Source: Allolobophora icterica (taxonomy: Eukaryota > Annelida > Clitellata > Crassiclitellata > Lumbricidae). From it: 64,000 bases of DNA. Where the stretch lies: the NCBI GenBank assembly GCA_963556255.1, contig OY744607.1, forward strand, positions 55,077,264 to 55,141,263. The letters run 5' to 3'. Position numbers and translations under genes: made by a program. Positions 1 through 23,119 of the stretch are shown one piece after another; within the stretch, counting starts at the first letter, position 1, and every line of letters starts with the position of its first letter. The notes below the pieces were generated by a model. The model searched no databases, was not told the DNA's origin, and saw only the letters and a program-made list of their open reading frames with translations.

Positions 1-2
1 AG

Positions 3-12129
<12,127 letters not shown>

Positions 12130-12135
<6 letters not shown>

Positions 12136-12620
12136 GTAAGCTCTCCTGAGCCATTCATCCTAAGGTAAGCTCTCCTGAGCCATTCATCCAAAGGTAAGTT
12201 CTCCTGAGTCATTTGTCCAAAGGTAAGCTTCCTGAGCCATTCGTCCTAGGGTAAGCTCTCCTGAGCCATTCGTCCTAAGCATGGGCATAGACTCTGGGAG
12301 GCAACCGAGGCACGTGCCCCCCCCCCCATAATTGAGATGGATGGTACACCCAATGCAACAAGTGCATAATGAATAACCAAATCTCCCCCCCACCCCATGT
12401 AGTAGTAGACTTGAGGAGGCGCTATAGAAATATCCGAAATAAATAAAACTATTTTGGACAAGTTTACGCCAGTGGTCCTAAGATAAGCTCTCCTGAGCTA
12501 TTCATCCTATTTAGGTAAGCTCTCCTGAGCCATTCATCCTAAGGTAAGTTCTTCTGACCCATTCGTCCTAAGGTGAGCTCTCCTGAGCCATTCGTCTTAA
12601 GGTTAGATCTCCTGAGCCAT
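12130..12620 (+). repeat. 29-bp tandem array copying a splice donor
   Basis: The unit CCTAAGGTAAGCTCTCCTGA plus GCCATTCAT repeats about nine times with drift, starting on the last bases of the exon that ends at 12135. Most units keep GTAAG, at 12136, 12165, 12194, 12223, 12251, 12515 and 12544, and GTGAG at 12573. A small hAT element at 12280-12474 interrupts it. No unique spacers are present, so it is not a CRISPR array. Confidence 0.85.
12280..12474. mobile_element. hAT-type MITE (195 bp) in the donor array
   Basis: Begins CATGGGCATAGACTC and ends GTTTACGCCAGTG. The target duplication GTCCTAAG at 12272-12279 and 12475-12482 is perfect and is itself part of the 29-bp unit. A SINE or LINE tail (GGCGCTATAGAAATATCCG) is nested at about 12399-12451. 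Confidence 0.85.
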
Positions 12621-12910
12621 TCGGCGGTGAGGTACGTACGTGGGTCTAGTCAGGTTTCCTGTAGCCTCCGAATCAGCCTCTAGAGAAGGAATCAGGAGAG
12701 GATACAGTGTCGGTCCATGGATTTTTCTGGATGTGACTATTGTAACACTCCCATTACCCCTTTATCAACACTTATGCTCGTTCTCGCCGAGACTAGCCTG
12801 CGAGCGCTAATTCGAGTATTGACATCTAAGTAAATAAGTAAAAGTATATTCTTTATATTATGATGAACCGATGAATTAATTTACTCACCAACTGGATTAG
12901 ATAAATCTAG

Positions 12911-13200
12911 ATGAAGAAGAGCAGTCCCTTAGGCTAGTTTTGGCAGCACCATTGGTACTAAGTGTGAACGACTTCATTTTCTCAGCCTCGGCATTTGTGG
13001 GTGGGTGGCCAGTCCTTTCCCTCGCCGACTCATCTTCCCACACACACTGTAGGCCTACGGTCAGTGTAGGCCTACTCATTATTGCTTAGTTGGGCACAGG
13101 TGGAGCATAAATCTTGAAAGAAATGTCTGCTGTTGCGAGGATTTGAACTCCTCACCTCTCGGTTAACAGTCCAGCATATCAACCACTAGACCATCGGTCA
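12911..13200 (-). mobile_element. SINE-1, full-length copy
   Basis: Read on the - strand it has a tRNA-Asp-like head (TAGTGGTTGATATGCTGG, ACTGTTAA loop, B box GAGTTCAAATCC). A body with CACTGACCG-like words follows, then the end CTAAGGGACTGCTCTTCTTC. Two TAGGCCTA octamers lie within it. Confidence 0.82.
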
Positions 13201-13245
13201 CTCCCCTAAGTAAGATAACTTTGTAATGTCTTTTAAAATCTACAG

Positions 13246-13281
13246 ATCCGATCGCCTGAAAAGAAAACGGAGGAATCCTGA
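13246..13281 (+). CDS. Candidate terminal exon
   Basis: After the acceptor ATCTACAG, phase 0 reads IRSPEKKTEES and then TGA. The composition fits the gene, but 11 codons are weak evidence. Another frame stays open longer and runs into a CTGT microsatellite, so this end is uncertain. Confidence 0.3.
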   Translation: MRSPEKKTEES

Positions 13282-13389
13282 CAGCCAGACAATTAGGAAT
13301 GGAAACGAACAGGATTTACTCCCATCATCATGCGATGACAATGTTATTGTGTCGACAGTGGCAGACTGTTGCAATGCTGACTCTGGTTT

Positions 13390-13545
13390 CTCTGTCTTTG
13401 TTTCTCTGTCTTTCTCTTTGTGTCGCTGTATCTCTGTAGGCTATATCTGTCTGTCTCTCTGTCTGTCTCTCTGTCTGTCTCTGTCTCTGCCTCTGTCTGT
13501 CTCTCTCTGTCTCTGTCTCTCTCTATCTATCTATCTATATATCTA
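13390..13545. repeat. CTGT/CT microsatellite
   Basis: TCTGTCTGTCTCTCTGTCTG-type repeats grading into TCTA. Any ORF through it is an artefact. Confidence 0.9.
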
Positions 13546-13559
13546 TATGTGTCTGCTTC

Positions 13560-14080
13560 TGCATGACGTTCTTGTGTGACTTGAAATGGCTACTGCCGTC
13601 TTATTTAAATATTCTTACAAGTATTAATGGAGATTTATTTGTCAGTCAATTTAATAGATCAATTATGGAATTCTTCAAAATACCATAGAAAATTGTATTT
13701 TATGAGCATTGTGATCTTAAGCGAGAATTTTACCGATACCCTAGCGATAACTGATCAGTCCTTTAAAATGTATTGATTATCATGCTGAGCTGTAGTCAAT
13801 CCACGGAAACTGCACAAAACATTTTCAACTGCATGTATCAACCGAGGGTGATTTACAAACATTTTAAAAGTGATTTACATGCGATTTCTATGAATGATTT
13901 AAAGGTGATTTAAATGTTATTTATGAGTTCTGTAAAGATGATTTAAATAAATGTCTTAGCTTAAAGTATTATTCTTACACTTACAGAAACTGTGGATGTA
14001 GGGAAGTGGATATAAATGCAAATGTACTCGTTTCTGTAGTGACCGTTTAACCTCAACCATGTTCAGTTCTCACTTCTCAG
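13560..14080. other. AT-rich intergenic stretch
   Basis: Short GTGATTTA-like drifting repeats at 13850-13960. I see no gene or clear element. Confidence 0.5.
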
Positions 14081-14083
14081 TGA

Positions 14084-14244
14084 TTTACTCGGGTGAGATC
14101 CTTCACCACCGCTGTGGGTATGTAGGTCTCAATGCATGTGTGTATATATATGTATGCATGTACGTATGTGTGTATGTATGTCTTTATGCATACATGTACA
14201 TATATATCGATAAATGTAAGCATGTGTATGTATCTTTGAATGCA

Positions 14245-14291
<47 letters not shown>

Positions 14292-14419
14292 GAACGTATG
14301 GTATGTTTGAACATACATGTTTTTATGCACCCATATGTACACATATATGTCCATTATGGACACATATGCACCCATATGATGTACACATTATGTCCATTAC
14401 TCGGGTGAGATCCTTCACC
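14084..14419. repeat. TATG/AT microsatellite between 23-bp direct repeats
   Basis: TTACTCGGGTGAGATCCTTC with its flank occurs at about 14085-14107 and again at 14397-14419. Between them lie TATG, TA and CATA repeats. Confidence 0.8.
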
Positions 14420-14425
14420 TATTCA

Positions 14426-14499
14426 ATAATCACCTATTCGGTACAGCCCTAATATATATAAATATATATATATTAGGGCTGTACCGAATAGGTGATTAT
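14426..14499. repeat. Head-to-head hAT ends forming a palindrome
   Basis: The 26-bp arms 14426-14451 and 14474-14499 (ATAATCACCTATTCGG to the mirrored end) flank a 22-bp AT spacer. The right arm is the end of the large hAT element starting at 14474. The left arm is a solo end in the opposite orientation. Confidence 0.8.
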
Positions 14500-14560
14500 C
14501 ACTATTCGACCGAATAGCCTACGAATTGGACCAACTATTCAGCCAAATACGAATACAAAT

Positions 14561-14739
14561 CAGGGACGTAACTAGCGTTGGGCTTGGGGGGGCTTAAGCC
14601 CCCCCAAACGAAGTTGAAGCCCCCCAAACAAGTCAAGCCGTTGTATGCTTACGGCTAAAATTCGTATGAACACTGTATAAAATGTTGCCATGTTCAAGGT
14701 TTAAGCCCCCCCAAACGAAAAAGCCTAGTTACGTGCCTG
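14561..14739. mobile_element. hAT-type MITE (179 bp)
   Basis: Ends CAGGGACGTAACTAG and CTAGTTACGTGCCTG. The target duplication ATACAAAT at 14553-14560 and 14740-14747 is perfect. The inner GGCTTAAGCCCCCC is palindromic. A reversed copy sits at 38210-38386 in MMP copy 1. Confidence 0.9.
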
Positions 14740-16736
14740 ATACAAATAGTGTACAAAATAGGTCTATCGACAACATTCAAAAATACGTTAACGTTCACTC
14801 ACTGTACACAAAGAATGAGACTACTGACACTGCGATACCGGTACCAGGGTCCAGGCAGCAGGCAACGCCTGGCTGCAACCACAGCATATAATATATACAG
14901 TATTGTGTTAATGAGAGAGCTACTTCAGTCCACCAGCTATAGCAGCCGCATATGCAGAAACAGGGCCTGGTGTCTCTCTCTCTCTCTCTCTCTTTAACCG
15001 GCCTCGATACGAGGGTTGGTCGCATTGTAGACGATTCTTTTCCATCCTTTCCTGTCCTCGGCTACTCGCAGCAACCTCTCTGTTGATAACCATTCGCCAA
15101 TGTTGTCCATCCACCTCTTCCTTGGTCTTCCTCTTGTTCTTGTTCCCGGTACCGTTCTCTGCATAATTTCTTTCTCTAGGCAATCTCCCTGTTTCCTCAT
15201 TATGTGCCCAAAGTATGACATCTTTCTTCTTTTGATTGAATCCAATAGGTTCCTTTCCACCCCCGCCGTCTCCAGTTAGTCCCCGGAGTCAGTCGCTAAC
15301 TCCTTAGCGACTGACTTGAGGAGTTAGCGACTGACTTAGCTACTCAGTCGACTAAGTCGCATGATTATCGACTGACTAAGTCGCTTAGACTTATCGACTG
15401 ACTTAGCGACTTGCTATCGACTTCTCATGTAATCAGGTATGTCTATTGGACATAACTGATTACCTAACAATATAATGCATTTTATCGCATGCTGTACTGA
15501 CCGTGTCATAATTCCCGTGGCTATTGTTAGATGGAACCCATATGAGCTCTATATGGGTCCAATAAAATTAAGGGAATATGGGCTCCGCTCAATGTGGGCA
15601 TGCTGACAGAGGACAGAACGATGACCGTGAAATTAATGTTAATGTGAATTCGTGAACTTGAGCGCTTGATAAATCGAATGAAACATGGAGGACTTTATAG
15701 CAGTACCCGATCTTACGGCCAACAAGTTGGCCGAAACTGCTGATGTGTGGCTTTTTCAGGCAGTACGAGGATCATGTACTCCGGCACTTATTCCCAGTGT
15801 GAGAATTATAGAAAAAAGACTGGGGGTTAGACTTTGATCCATGTGGAGTTGAACATTTGATTCGTATTTTGCAAACCGATGTCAGCGAAATTTGAAAGCA
15901 GCTGCTTTCAACGCTAGCAGTTTTGCAAGTCAAACTCGAATCAAAATCAATTCTTTATTGAGAAAATTCAAAAATGCGTACATGTACACCATGGAAATGT
16001 CTACACTTTGTCAAAGATTCACAATCATGTAAAATAACACCAGCACAACTAAGGGGCTGTAAACGACCCCTGGGGTGCGCAATGAAGACTTAACTGTGGG
16101 GGTCCTAAGAAAGACTAGTGGTTGAACCCTCAACCCCGAAAATTCTCACCCTGCCTATTCTCCCCTCTTCGTAAGCATTACACCATCTTCGTAATAGAAT
16201 ACATCAATTCACTTTAAAAAAAGAAACAACAACTATATCGTCCATATTCTCTATAAGAACTCTTACTAATAGAGCAAACACTTTCTCTAATAATGTGCCA
16301 AGTTGCGGCATATCAGCTTGTTTTCCTCAACAAACGATTATTATATTGTATTGTATTGTAAATGTTGCTTATGTCCTGCTGCTGATGTCTTCGTCAACTC
16401 GAAATTCGGAAACCGCGATTAAAACAACAAGTAGGGTGACCACACGTCCCGGATTGTCCGGGACAGTCCCGGAATTTGAAAAAATGTCCCGTGTCCCGGA
16501 CACGTCCTTTCCGGGACAATGAAACGTCCCGGAATGAATTGCTTCTATAATTAAATACGGACAATTTGCTATTTTAATATTCCAATAATTAGAAGGTAAA
16601 AAAGAAATAACAGCACAAACAAATATGCAGCGTCGCTTAAAATTTACAAATCCGCGGCACAATGTAGGCCTAATCTTAAGAGTATGGCTAACTATGGGTC
16701 TAGATTCTTCAATAGAGGCTAATATGCCGTAATCGT

Positions 16737-17098
16737 AATCTTAAAACTTCTAAAGCGCCACTCGAAAGCCAAGTGCAGGGCACCAGCCTATTCATGAGCG
16801 CTACGTCAAGTCAGAGGGTGTTTCCAGAGAGTAATCCAAGAGCAGTCCGAGTCCAGATTCCAGAAGGCCAAATCAAACCAGAGGGCGTTTTCTATAGAGT
16901 AGTCCAAAACAGTTCCGAGTCCGATTTCCAGGGGTCCAGATCAAGAGAGGAGGCAGAGCAGCTGTCAAGGCGGGTGCCGTTTTGAGCGAGAATGATTGGA
17001 AGGCGGAGGATCCGATGAGTCATGGTAGGAGTACTTGAAAAGGCGAGACTTCAATTTTGAGTAGAAAGCCCGAGGTGATAGATAGAGGAACATGAGCA
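16737..17098 (-). mobile_element. LINE-A ORF2 end and tail
   Basis: On the - strand RAFYSKLKSRLFKYSYHD is followed by the LINE-A tail. It abuts the + strand LINE-B fragment at 17099. Confidence 0.78.
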
Positions 17099-17300
17099 TG
17101 TTTACCATGCAACAGCGAGCATTCTCCGTTGCCGGTCCCACTATCTGGAATGGCCTTCCTGTTGGACTGCGGTCTCTCCCTCGAGACTCGTCCACCTCTT
17201 TCTTCTCTGCTCTTAAGGCTGTTCTCTTTCGTCGAGGTTGGACTGGGAGCGCCTCTGAATAGTTGCCTTGAAGAGCGCGCTATATAAATGTCTAGTTGAT
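17099..17300 (+). mobile_element. LINE-B ORF2 C-terminus
   Basis: Reads AFSVAGPTIWNGLPVGLRS and ends GSASE plus stop, followed by GAGCGCCTCTGAATAG and a TATAAATG tail. Confidence 0.82.
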
Positions 17301-17309
17301 TGATTGATG

Positions 17310-17600
17310 AGGAGGAGGATGGAGGACAGGTTGCAATGATAATGGCGGAACGGAAAATCTGCGGAATTCAGAGGGGAGATCATTCCATAGGCGTGGTGCT
17401 GTGTTGGATAATGGCTCGGTTGGAGAACTTGAGATGAGTATTGACTGGAGGTCGAGAAAGACTGAGATAGGAGGAGGATCGGGTGGTGCGGGTTTCTTGG
17501 ATGGTGAAGAGATCACGGAGGTAGTATTCGGGCTGGGAATATTGTAGGAAGTTGTAGGTTAGTGATAGGACTTTGAAGTGGATTCGCTCTGGAAGTTTTA
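17310..17600 (-). mobile_element. LINE-E ORF2 C-terminus
   Basis: On the - strand NTAPRLWNDLPSEFRR, the common LINE C-terminal motif, from a family different from A and B. Confidence 0.7.
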
Positions 17601-18649
17601 GTCAATGGAGTGATTTGAGGATGGGAGTGATATGATGATGTCTGTACAATGTTGTACATCATCACCTACAACATGGCCCGGACTCGTAGTCACTTTATAA
17701 AGTCTTTACTATCTGGGCTTGAAACTTGATTTTAAGGATTTTTCAATTTGAGCAATAAATTGACCAATTTGTATTTTGGGCTTGTTTTCTTTCTAATTAA
17801 AACAACTACAAATAAAATGCCTATAGTCATTATTTTGGTCTCTAAAATCTTACCCAAAAATGTTTAAGTCGATGCATTGCGTATGCATGAGCTGTCTTCC
17901 CAATGAAGCCAGCTCCCAATTGAATTTGACTTATATATTGGAGTACTGTGGTGTCCCGGAATGGCAGGAAAGAAATGTGGTCACCCTAACAACAAGCAAA
18001 ATATTAAGTGAACGAAGTCGCTAGCAGTCGATAGCTTAGCGACTGGTTTCGACTTGAGGGCTTATCGGCGGCGGCGGCGGCGGATGGCGGCGGCGCCGGG
18101 GACTATCTCCAGTACCCATTCATTTGTTTTCTTCTCTGTCCATGATATTCCAAGGATTTTTCGTATGCATTTCATTTCAAATGCCTTTATTCTATCCTCC
18201 TCCCTCTTTTTGATTGTCCAACTCTCACAGCCATACATCAAAACAGGTGTCACGTGACCACTATTCATATTCGGTCTGACTGCTACTATTTGGCCGAATA
18301 CTGAATAGCTATTTGGCCCACTATTCGGCCCCGAAGTGAATACGAAGCGAATGTTCGGTACAGCCCTAGTATGTATGCATGTATATATATATAACTTATA
18401 CATATATATAAGTAATTGATTTGGTCTTTCCTAAGGATGGTGCAATGAAGAAAAACTGCACATCCTAAAACTGCACATCCTAAAACCCTTTAATAAGATC
18501 AGAAAAATCTTCCACAGAAATTAATTTCCATCAACAGAAAACAGAAAGTCAGGAACAAAGTCTTGCCAATTGAATAGATCTAAAAGTCCTGTGGATCATT
18601 CAGATAAAAACCTGTGCAATAAAAGTCTTAGCAATCTTTAAAAATTTAT

Positions 18650-19275
18650 GCCACATTTGCGTAATAATGCCAATTAACGTAACTATGCACAATTCGTGTA
18701 ATTGTTGTAATTGTTCGTGTAATTGTCACAATTGTGTAATTTGTTTACATTCACATAACTAACTACAGGTATGCACCATTCACATAATTACTATGTCACA
18801 TTCACTTAATTATGCCATATTCATATAATTATGCATTATTCACATAATAATTGCACATAATAATTTATTTCACAGTTATATAATTATCACATTCACACAA
18901 TTATGCACATTCAAGTAGTTATTGTCACATTCATGTAACCATGTCATATCCACTTAACTATTCACCATTAACAGTATTGTCAAATTCACATAATTGTGCC
19001 ACATTCACATAACTATTCACTATTCATATTACATGCCACATTCACATTTCATATTATTGTCACATTCACATAATTATGCTACATTCACATCACTATTCAC
19101 TATCATATTATATGCTGCATTCAAATACCTATTCATATAATTGTCACATTCATGCAATTATGCCACATTCAAATACCTATTTGTATTACTGTCACATTCA
19201 TGTAATTATGCCATACTCACATTATAATGCACCCCTCATGTAATTATCATAATTCACATTCACATAACAATACTC
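18650..19275. repeat. ATTCACATAATTATGCC-type satellite
   Basis: About 35 drifting copies of an 18-bp unit (CACATTCACATAATTATG) occur without other features. Confidence 0.85.
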
Positions 19276-19279
19276 TATG

Positions 19280-19980
19280 AATATCACTACCAAGTGCAAA
19301 AATATGAAAAATACGCAGAAACAGAAACTCCAGAACACAAGTTTACAACATGCATCGCAACTGGAATAAATGCATAATCACGATTACGTCAAGCAAATCA
19401 GTACTGCGTAATGTTATTACATAATATTCAACGTAAAGCATCTCTTTGCACAGTGAAAAGCTAAATGCATATTTGCTGTTTTACTAACGATGCGCTTCTA
19501 TTTGCAAGTCATACAAATAAATTATCAAGTGATGAAGAACATAAGCAAAAAACTCTTTCGACATAGATAATTGCAGGCACAAAAACTCAAATTAAGAATC
19601 AGATCATTAAACAAAAACGAATAATGTTCATAAATAATAGATACTTCAGATGAAAATACAGATAAAATTCAGATCCACAACTAACTGGTTAGTAACTTCC
19701 GGAACCAACGAATAAATTCACTCAAGAAATCTTCAACTAACTCCAGACTCTGAAAATAACTACGTACAACATCATCAATAATTGCAAGAATTTAAAAATA
19801 ACTTCCAACATCCGTAAGCAAACTACACACTTGAGAACTACTTTCCGAGGTTTGTAAATACTTTTCAACATAAATAAACAAATTATGGAATGCGTTTGAA
19901 CGGAAGCTGTCTGAAAGCAGAAAATATCGCTTGGTTAAGATATGCGCAGGCATGATATACAAGACAAAATTAAGTGGGAT
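19280..19980. other. AT-rich stretch, nothing recognised
   Basis: Short words such as ACTTTCC and CAAACT recur, but I see no ORF, element end or RNA gene. Confidence 0.5.
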
Positions 19981-19984
19981 ACGT

Positions 19985-20160
19985 TAGCCGATTGGTGAGA
20001 GCGCTCGCTTTGTAATACGAAGATTATAAGGGTTTCCCTCCCTTGAGACGGTCACCGTGTAGGAACCTTAATCAAGTCCTTCACTGATACATCCTCAGAG
20101 CCATTGATCAACACATGGTCATTAGATAGTGGTGCTTAATAAATGCATGATAACAATAAT
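19985..20160 (+). mobile_element. SINE-3 (AATAAATGC tail)
   Basis: A GTTAGCCGATTGGTGAGAGC tRNA-like head, CGGTCACCGTGTAGG, AAGTCCTTCACT and a GCTTAATAAATGCATGATAA tail. Relatives occur at 37730 and 55395. Confidence 0.6.
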
Positions 20161-20200
20161 ATAGCTTATCCTAAAGAGATAATCTATAATCAATGCCCAG

Positions 20201-20480
20201 CCTTATAGAGAAGAAGAGCAACTGCAAGAGGCAGCCATGACCATGAAGTGTTAGCGACTTCATTTTCTTAACCTCGGTATATGAGGGTGGGTGGCCAGTC
20301 CTCTCCATTGCCATCTGATCTTCACACCGACAGTGTACGTTCATTGTGCTCATTTCACGGGGCCCTAGTTTGCTAGAGGATTGCGCTGCAGCAAGAAACT
20401 TTCAAAACATCTTTCCATCTCACTGTGATTTAAATTGCCAACTGACAGTTGAGAATGCTTACCACTGGACTGTGTAAGCC
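20201..20480 (-). mobile_element. SINE-1 copy
   Basis: GAAGAAGAGCA, TGAAGTGTTAGCGACTTCAT and GGGTGGGTGGCCAGTCCTCT mark the SINE-1 body. The tRNA-like part near 20430-20480 is degraded. Confidence 0.75.
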
Positions 20481-20489
20481 ACTTGACTG

Positions 20490-21600
20490 TGTAAGCCATC
20501 GTGTGAAAGTCTTTAGAAAATCGGCTCTGTTAGTTACCTACTTACTTTACTAACCCAATGATAAGCATCGGTTGGCTCCACATTTCGTAATTTCAGTCCC
20601 AAAGTAATCTCAGTTTCATAACTCGTGACTAGATGTACGGGCCAATTCTTGCCTGAATGCTTATAACTAAGTTTGTAATGTAACAGAAATTAAGCCATCC
20701 ATCCAACCAAACCTCTGCATTCAGTTTAGCAAGAGCAGTGGAAGCAATGCAGTATGATCACAACTACTAACCCAAAGAACATATTACACCTAACATGCTG
20801 GCAACTGCCCACAAAAGCTACAGATATACACCGCCTTTGCGATATGTTTAACTACAAAACTATATCAGTTAAAACTCCATTCAATATCAAGATAAATAAA
20901 CTAAAAAGGTGCTATATAAAAATTCAGTTTTCTTTAAGTTATGTCTTACTAAGCCTCAAGACAATTTTTCTCTAAAATTGCATGGGGCAAAAATGCTAAC
21001 AACCTGGCGCTAGGAAAATCCGACTCAAAAAGTCACATGCTGCATATTTTGCAATGTTCCTTTTAACATCTGTGCGTTTACCAGTGGCCTGCCCGTACCT
21101 GGTTTAATGAACTGGGGCCCCAACCACTTATGACCTTGTTTTAAGCAACATCCACAAGGAAAACTAGGGAGGAATTTTCAAATAAGCCAGGGCACAGACC
21201 ATTTAGGGGACTAACTAAAAAAGAATTACCTTCTGCAAGTAATAAAATTCATCGATAAAATAACAGATCCTGATATGGAAGTTAGTTTGGGGGTAATAAT
21301 AACAATTAGAGCTGGGCCCAACCTTTTCAACCACCAGCTGGTTGCAGAGAACTACTTTTACAGCATTAATCTTCATTGAAATAACGCATTAATATGGGAT
21401 ATAACTAAAATGAGAGGACAAGATAAGCACCTTAGCCAGGCATCAAATTACTCGCTACATCATCAAGAGGGATAATCGAGGGAGGGAGATGCAATTGGAC
21501 ATTTAGGCCATCAGAGAATTATTTTTTAAGCATTAAACTTCATTAAAATAACATACCCCAACCGGGTTACAACTAAATAAAGAGGGCGGGATATGCAACT
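20490..21600. other. Intergenic or 3'UTR stretch with a 160-bp duplication
   Basis: About 100 bp near 21345-21450 (AGAGAACTACTTTTACAGCA...GAGGACAAGATA) recur with drift at 21508-21610. It lies downstream of the - strand CaaX exon, so part may be its 3'UTR. Nothing else was recognised. Confidence 0.5.
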
Positions 21601-21652
21601 CAGCCAGACCCCGAATTCCTCTCATCAAACCCTCTGCCACTCCAAAGGCCAC

Positions 21653-22079
21653 TCACAGAACACTGCAGCATCGCTTCTTTGTCTTCAGCTTCACTTCCTC
21701 TGCATGCTGCGGCTCTGCGGTGTCAACCTTTTTCACCTCAGCCTCAACCGTCTCCGGTTTTGCGGCCGACGGACGAGGATTCTGCGACGAAACGTTGTTC
21801 TCCGCGGCGACGGGAGAGCGTTCTGTCGACGGGGCAACCGTTACTATAACGACATCCTCCTCGTGATCAGGGTTCATCGGTTTCTCCTCTGTCTCTTGAC
21901 TGGAAATGTTTTCCGGGTGCTCCTGTTGTGTGACCGGGCTCTGTGGAAGTTCGATGGGAATGCAGTCGGGATCGGCGATAAGGATTTCCCTTCGTGTGAT
22001 CGTTGAGTGTGTGATGATGTAGTCAGCCTTCTGGCTCAACTCTCCGTTGACCGTGAAAGGGTTTTCGATGAACTCCATT
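21653..22079 (-). CDS. C-terminal exon of a CaaX-box (prenylated) protein
   Basis: Read on the - strand after a good acceptor (CTTGTGACAG at 22080) it encodes about 141 aa from MEFIENPFTVNG to KTKKRCCSVL and a TGA. The middle is acidic and rich in Glu, Pro, Ser and Thr. The end is a basic cluster and then CCSVL, which fits a prenylation CaaX box (final Leu favours geranylgeranylation) with an extra Cys that could be palmitoylated. This layout resembles paralemmin-type membrane-anchored proteins, but no sequence match was made and that name is a guess. The Met at 22078 follows the acceptor directly, so this is probably the last exon of a longer gene whose other exons I could not find upstream. 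Confidence 0.65.
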
Positions 22080-22099
22080 CTGTCACAAGATGCAGAAAA

Positions 22100-22462
22100 T
22101 ACTTTAAAAAAAGGTCATTTAGATTCAGGTTATTGGATACAGGTCATTTAGATAAGGACCTTCAGAGAGAAGTCATTTAGATGCCAGTCATTTAAAATGC
22201 ATCATTTAGATTCAGATCATTGGATACAGGTCAGATAAGGTCCTTCAGAGCAAGGCCACTTAGATGCAAGTCATTTAAAATGAGGTCATTTATATTCAGG
22301 TCATTGGATTATAGGTCATTTAGATAAAGTCCTTCAGAAAGAAGTCATTTAGATGTAAGTCATTTAAAATGAGGTATTGTAGATAGTCATTTAGATGAAG
22401 TCATTGAAATCAATGCCATTTGAATAAAGGTCATTTAAGTAAAGTCTTTTAGATGGTTATTT
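22100..22462. repeat. GGTCATTTAGAT minisatellite
   Basis: Subunits of about 18 bp (GTCATTTAGATAAAG) form a higher unit of about 86 bp beginning CCTTCAGAGAGAAGTC, repeated three to four times. It lies just upstream of the CaaX exon, probably in its intron. Confidence 0.8.
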
Positions 22463-22484
22463 AAATAAAGGTCTGTCAGGGGTG

Positions 22485-22645
22485 CATGATAGTCCAGTGG
22501 TTAGCATGCGGGACTGTCAAGTGAGAGATCAGGGGATAAAATCCCCGCATAGGGCAGAAAATTGTTTCAAGTTTTCGGCTCCTGCACCCCAAAACTCAGA
22601 CGAAATAAGTACAGTGATCGTACATCAATGAGATGAGATGGCAAG
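22485..22645 (+). mobile_element. SINE-1 copy
   Basis: Head TAGTCCAGTGGTTAGCATGC, GGACTGTCAAGTGAGAG, B box GGGGATAAAATCCCC, then a degraded body. Confidence 0.7.
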
Positions 22646-22915
22646 GGAAAGGACTTACTACCATAGGTGTAGGAGGCAGGGGGTTAGACGTGGCACTGAC
22701 CCCAAACATTTTGGGCATTCCTGTTTTTTTGGGCAAATAACGTAGGCATTGGGAAATATGCTGAACAAACTGCTCCAACTTGCATGAATCGGAATAGTAT
22801 TAGACTATTAGTGGCTACTAGCGCGCAAACCACCATAGCATGTACAGCTTTACTCATTGATGAACTAAATAAATAGTTACTTACTTATAGCATCCAGCAA
22901 GTGGGCTGGGTACTG

Positions 22916-23040
22916 ACTTAAGAAGAGAATTAAACTCTGCTGTTCTAGAGAGCCATCTCATCTCATTGATAGTGTACGATCACAGTACTTAGTTTGTCTC
23001 TGTAGAACAGCATAGTTTAATTCTCTTCCTAAGTCGGTGT
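22916..23040. repeat. Inverted-repeat element with SINE piece
   Basis: ACTTAAGAAGAGAATTAAAC at the left mirrors GTTTAATTCTCTTCCTAAGT at the right. The centre holds CCATCTCATCTCATTGA, a SINE-1 body fragment. No target duplication was seen. Confidence 0.6.
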
Positions 23041-23119
23041 GTGACTATAAATGCAAGACATCAGTTATACGGGATTTCTTTTTGTTTTGGTCAGAAGTAA
23101 AATCTTGGCCCCACCACTG

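Larger units (their letters stand above)
16432..17988. mobile_element. hAT-type element (1,557 bp), fourth nesting level
   Basis: Ends TAGGGTGACCACA and TGTGGTCACCCTA, with GTCCCGG repeats inside the left end. The target duplication ACAACAAG at 16424-16431 and 17989-17996 is perfect. It carries three LINE 3' fragments. Confidence 0.9.
15277..18105. mobile_element. hAT-type element (2,829 bp) inside the LINE
   Basis: Ends TAGTCCCCGG and CCGGGGACTA. The target duplication TCTCCAGT at 15269-15276 and 18106-18113 is perfect and interrupts the LINE ORF. Subterminal arrays of AGTCGCTAA / TTAGCGACT words occur at both ends. 15930-16330 looks like a reversed LINE tail. No transposase was recognised. 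Confidence 0.88.
14962..18248 (-). mobile_element. LINE-C ORF2 C-terminal region, split by a hAT
   Basis: On the - strand 18250-18106 reads PVLMYGCESWTIKKREEDRI, and 15268-14994 continues with KMSYFGHIMRKQG and TRGRPRKRWMDNIGEWLS. Both are typical C-terminal LINE reverse-transcriptase sequence. A (GA)n tail lies at 14972-14994. GGTGTC on both sides may be its target duplication. It is interrupted by the element 15277-18105. Confidence 0.82.
14474..18368. mobile_element. Outer hAT-type element, filled by nested insertions
   Basis: Ends TAGGGCTGTACCG and CGGTACAGCCCTA. Inner sequence matches the short relative at 47011-47417 on both sides. Flanks ATATATAT and GTATGTAT match at 6 of 8 bases. 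It contains a small hAT (14561-14739) and a LINE (about 14962-18248) that in turn carries two more hAT layers. Confidence 0.78.

Noticed and set aside
13130..13200. tRNA gene (also the similar heads near 30600, 32240, 35935, 52385)
   Set aside because: Each is the head of a SINE-1 copy continuing into the same body and GAAGAAG end. Acceptor stems do not pair as in a true tRNA.
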